A DNA stretch of 20,515 bases, taken from positions 1,954,569 to 1,975,083 of the forward strand of contig BFEA01000168.1 in the NCBI GenBank assembly GCA_003427395.1. Reading direction: 5' to 3'. The stretch's first letter is position 1, and each line of letters starts with the position of its first letter. The notes under the pieces are model-generated. The model did not search any database. It was not told where the DNA came from and worked only from the letters and a program-made list of their open reading frames with translations. The stretch comes from Chara braunii (lineage: Eukaryota > Streptophyta > Charophyceae > Charales > Characeae). Positions 18,601 to 20,515 of the stretch are shown here, piece after piece. The position numbers and the translations under genes were made by a program.

Positions 18601-20133
18601 ACTCTTCTGACTAACGGAATATTTGGAATTGATCAAGTAGTGAAAGATTCCCGGGTTAATCAGACCACTACTTGCGCATGTCAGGACAAGAAGAAGAGAA
18701 AATAAAAAAAGGGAGTGCTCCATCGGGAGCGACCCCAAAGGTCCTTTAGAAAGAAACGTAAAAGAAAGCGGATATCGTAGGGAAAAGGATTAAACAATAA
18801 GAAGTTTCGCGTAACCTCTGTTTTTTTAATAGGCTCCTAAGGGAGAAACCACCGAACGACATGAGTAGATCTCAGTTAGATTGCCGCGTAAGCACAAAGA
18901 GGTGTTCTTATCCGCAAGAGAGAGAATGCAAGGACTGAGAATAAGGAAACGTGAATTTCCCTGAGACTACTAAGGACATAGGCAAGAAACTCCTTGAAAT
19001 AAAAGGAGGAAGTGTGACAGACGACTCAGGGTGAATAGAAGCTAGGGGTTAGACTTTGGGATGTTAATCCCTGAGCTCACAAACCAGAACTAAGGGTTTG
19101 ACCCTTAGATATCATTATGTGGGGATCAAGTGGGGATGTTGAATCTTTGTTGACCTGTTTGTGTGCAGGTCTTTGCTTGGGTCTACTGCAATTGAAGGAG
19201 AAATCCTACATAAAGGACTTAATTTTCTGTTATCTCTCGATAACAGGTCGGTTGTTACCGATTCAACTTTCTCCCTTTGACTTGATACCCACCTCTAAAG
19301 TCAAACCCTGTGGTCAGTAAAACTGTCACCTGTGGTCATTGCCTAAATAGTCTTGGTTACTCTCAAGGGTACTTTGTAGAAATGTGAGGGGGTTGGGCTT
19401 ACGTCTTAGGAAAGACAAGGTTGTCATGCATGGTTTGGGAAGTGAGGGACAAGGTCAATGGTTGATGGTTGACGCCGTTAGTGCATGGCATGTGAACTGT
19501 TTTTGCATTATTCTGTGCAGGTCTGTTTTGTGCGTGATTTGGATTGAACTGGACCTGGTCTGTTGAAGAGTCTCGGACACACAGCACTTGTGAAAGTAGG
19601 AAGGGTTATCGGCGGTAATACTTCCATATCCATCATATGTCCAACTTAACCATTATGATGTTCAATTAAGTCATAATCTGTTAAGAAAGATAGGACGCTC
19701 TTTGGTAGAAAGAAGGTTTGATTGGTAATGGTCAAGAGAATAATACATTACGCAGTAGCGGAAATAGACTGCCTTATTAAAAGTTCGACCTGAATATCTA
19801 ACGGGTCAGTTCTAGGCGTCTTACCGCGCGTAGCCTATTTTATGCTACAGCGATCGAGCAAACGTCCTCGGTCGACCTACCTCTACAAAGGCATGTAAAA
19901 GCCTTTGCATGTGGGCCGGTAGCTTAGCAGGGATACACCTACCTGGGGTTGGTAACAGCCCCTCGAGTAGAGGTAAGTTGTACCTCGCGGCTCCCCGACC
20001 TGTCGTGGGGTGTCGTGAGAGGTATAGCACGCGCGCACGGTCGGAGTGGTGATTGATTCCTTTTCATAAATAAATTCTGCGTGACATGAATATGAGGTTC
20101 AACACTCCTAGTGCGGGACCGCCGCGCGCGATA

Positions 20134-20434
20134 CCATGATGGGTTCTGCCTATCGCCGCACATCCGCTATGGTGCCTATGGCCTCTGTCCTCTGTGACGC
20201 CTATGGCCGTCGTCCGCAATGGCGCCTATGACGCCTATGCCCGCCGTCTCTCTCTCTCTCTCTCGTAGGAGGTCGCTCTCGTGCTCTCCCTCCGGCTCCA
20301 GAACGCGGTACACGTGGCAGTCAGTCCGAAGCTCGGGAAGAGGAGGCTCGCCGTACACGTGTGAAGAGCGATCCCACCACTCACACACAATCCCGACAAG
20401 TACGGACGACCTTTATATACATATATATATATAT
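20134..20434. other. Flanking DNA after the right LTR
   Basis: GC-rich, with imperfect short repeats of CGCCTATG between about 20168 and 20250, a TC run near 20249-20266, and then an AT run (20419-20434) leading into the hammerhead module. I see no gene. If the LTR model is right, the target-site duplication starts near 20134. Confidence 0.45.
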
Positions 20435-20515
20435 CGTCACAAATAGAACTGCCCGGTAAACCGTAGGCAGAGAGAGAGAAGAGGACAACAAACGAGGGGC
20501 TGTGACAAACTGTTT
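20435..20515 (-). repeat. Second hammerhead module, cut by window end
   Basis: 81 bp identical to 13585-13665, including the CTGCC...GGCAG hairpin and the 3' strand of ribozyme helix III. It stops within the GAAA core. It is again preceded by an AT run. The rest of the ribozyme presumably lies beyond the window. Confidence 0.9.

Larger units (their letters stand above)
1..20133 (+). mobile_element. Giant LTR retrotransposon, degenerate, LARD-like (left end outside window)
   Basis: Two direct repeats of about 6 kb flank about 8 kb. The left repeat is followed, after a 2-base gap, by a tRNA-Asp-type primer binding site and then a broken gag-like frame, which is the order expected of a plus-strand LTR retrotransposon. 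No protease, reverse transcriptase, RNase H or integrase can be recognised, and the interior is hairpin-rich and stop-filled, so the element would depend on enzymes from elsewhere. Very long LTRs around a structured non-coding interior are the known layout of LARD elements. The left LTR start and its target-site duplication lie outside the window. The alternative is a segmental duplication with a chance primer-site match. Confidence 0.55.
14357..20133 (+). repeat. Right LTR-like copy of the large direct repeat
   Basis: It aligns with 1-6095 throughout: AT-rich head, 414-bp duplication, GACA-rich block, hairpin array, and GC-rich 3' end. Clear similarity ends at 20118. The next 13 bases still match the left copy at 8 positions and end in GATA where the left copy has GACA, so the LTR end is probably near 20133. 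The true 5' start is unknown because the left copy is truncated. One candidate is TGTGTG at 14332, directly after a long GA run that could act as a polypurine tract. Ordinary divergence and several length changes show that the two copies separated some time ago. Confidence 0.65.

Overview
The window looks like repeat-rich nuclear DNA from a eukaryote. It has no bacterial-style gene packing and no long open frame, but many long microsatellites (TTA, AT, GA, GT, GACA) and one very large direct repeat. The best single frame for it is an old, giant LTR retrotransposon of the large non-autonomous (LARD-like) kind. A left copy of at least 6.09 kb (cut by the window start) and a right copy (about 14357-20133, possibly starting a little earlier) align almost end to end. 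Immediately after the left copy lies an 18-nt site (6098-6115) that matches 15 of 18 bases to the primer binding site complementary to the 3' end of plant-type tRNA-Asp. The mismatches are all transitions of the kind produced by loss of methylated cytosines. Together with the type III hammerhead ribozyme described below, this points weakly to a land plant or other green-lineage host. The assignment is inference, not proof.

Layout: 1-6095 left LTR-like repeat, containing a 414-bp tandem duplication with TTA tracts, a GACA/CA-rich stretch and a tandem array of perfect hairpins at 3807-4570; 6098-6115 primer binding site; 6116-6746 structured leader; 6747-7238 a broken gag-like frame; 7239-12500 mostly non-coding internal DNA rich in strong hairpins, with a Pol III-like hairpin locus at 12216-12299; 12529-12794 an exon-like open frame; 12966-13082 a purine tract; 13425-13506 a long AT run; 13507-13735 a hammerhead-ribozyme repeat module; 13862-14350 a 221-bp duplication with GT/GA runs; 14357-20133 right LTR-like repeat; 20134-20434 flanking DNA; 20435-20515 the start of another hammerhead module, cut by the window end.

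The most striking item is the hammerhead module on the minus strand. A complete type III hammerhead fold (all three helices, intact core) sits in a tandem unit of about 145 bp. The unit also folds into other hairpins, begins in AT repeats, and recurs about 6.85 kb away with no differences over 81 bp, although the flanking LTR copies have clearly diverged. This suggests a small, recently amplified, retrozyme-like element that could make roughly 145-nt circular RNAs. The second item is the LTR hairpin array, where stem bases change in matched pairs between sub-families. No complete protein-coding gene can be supported.
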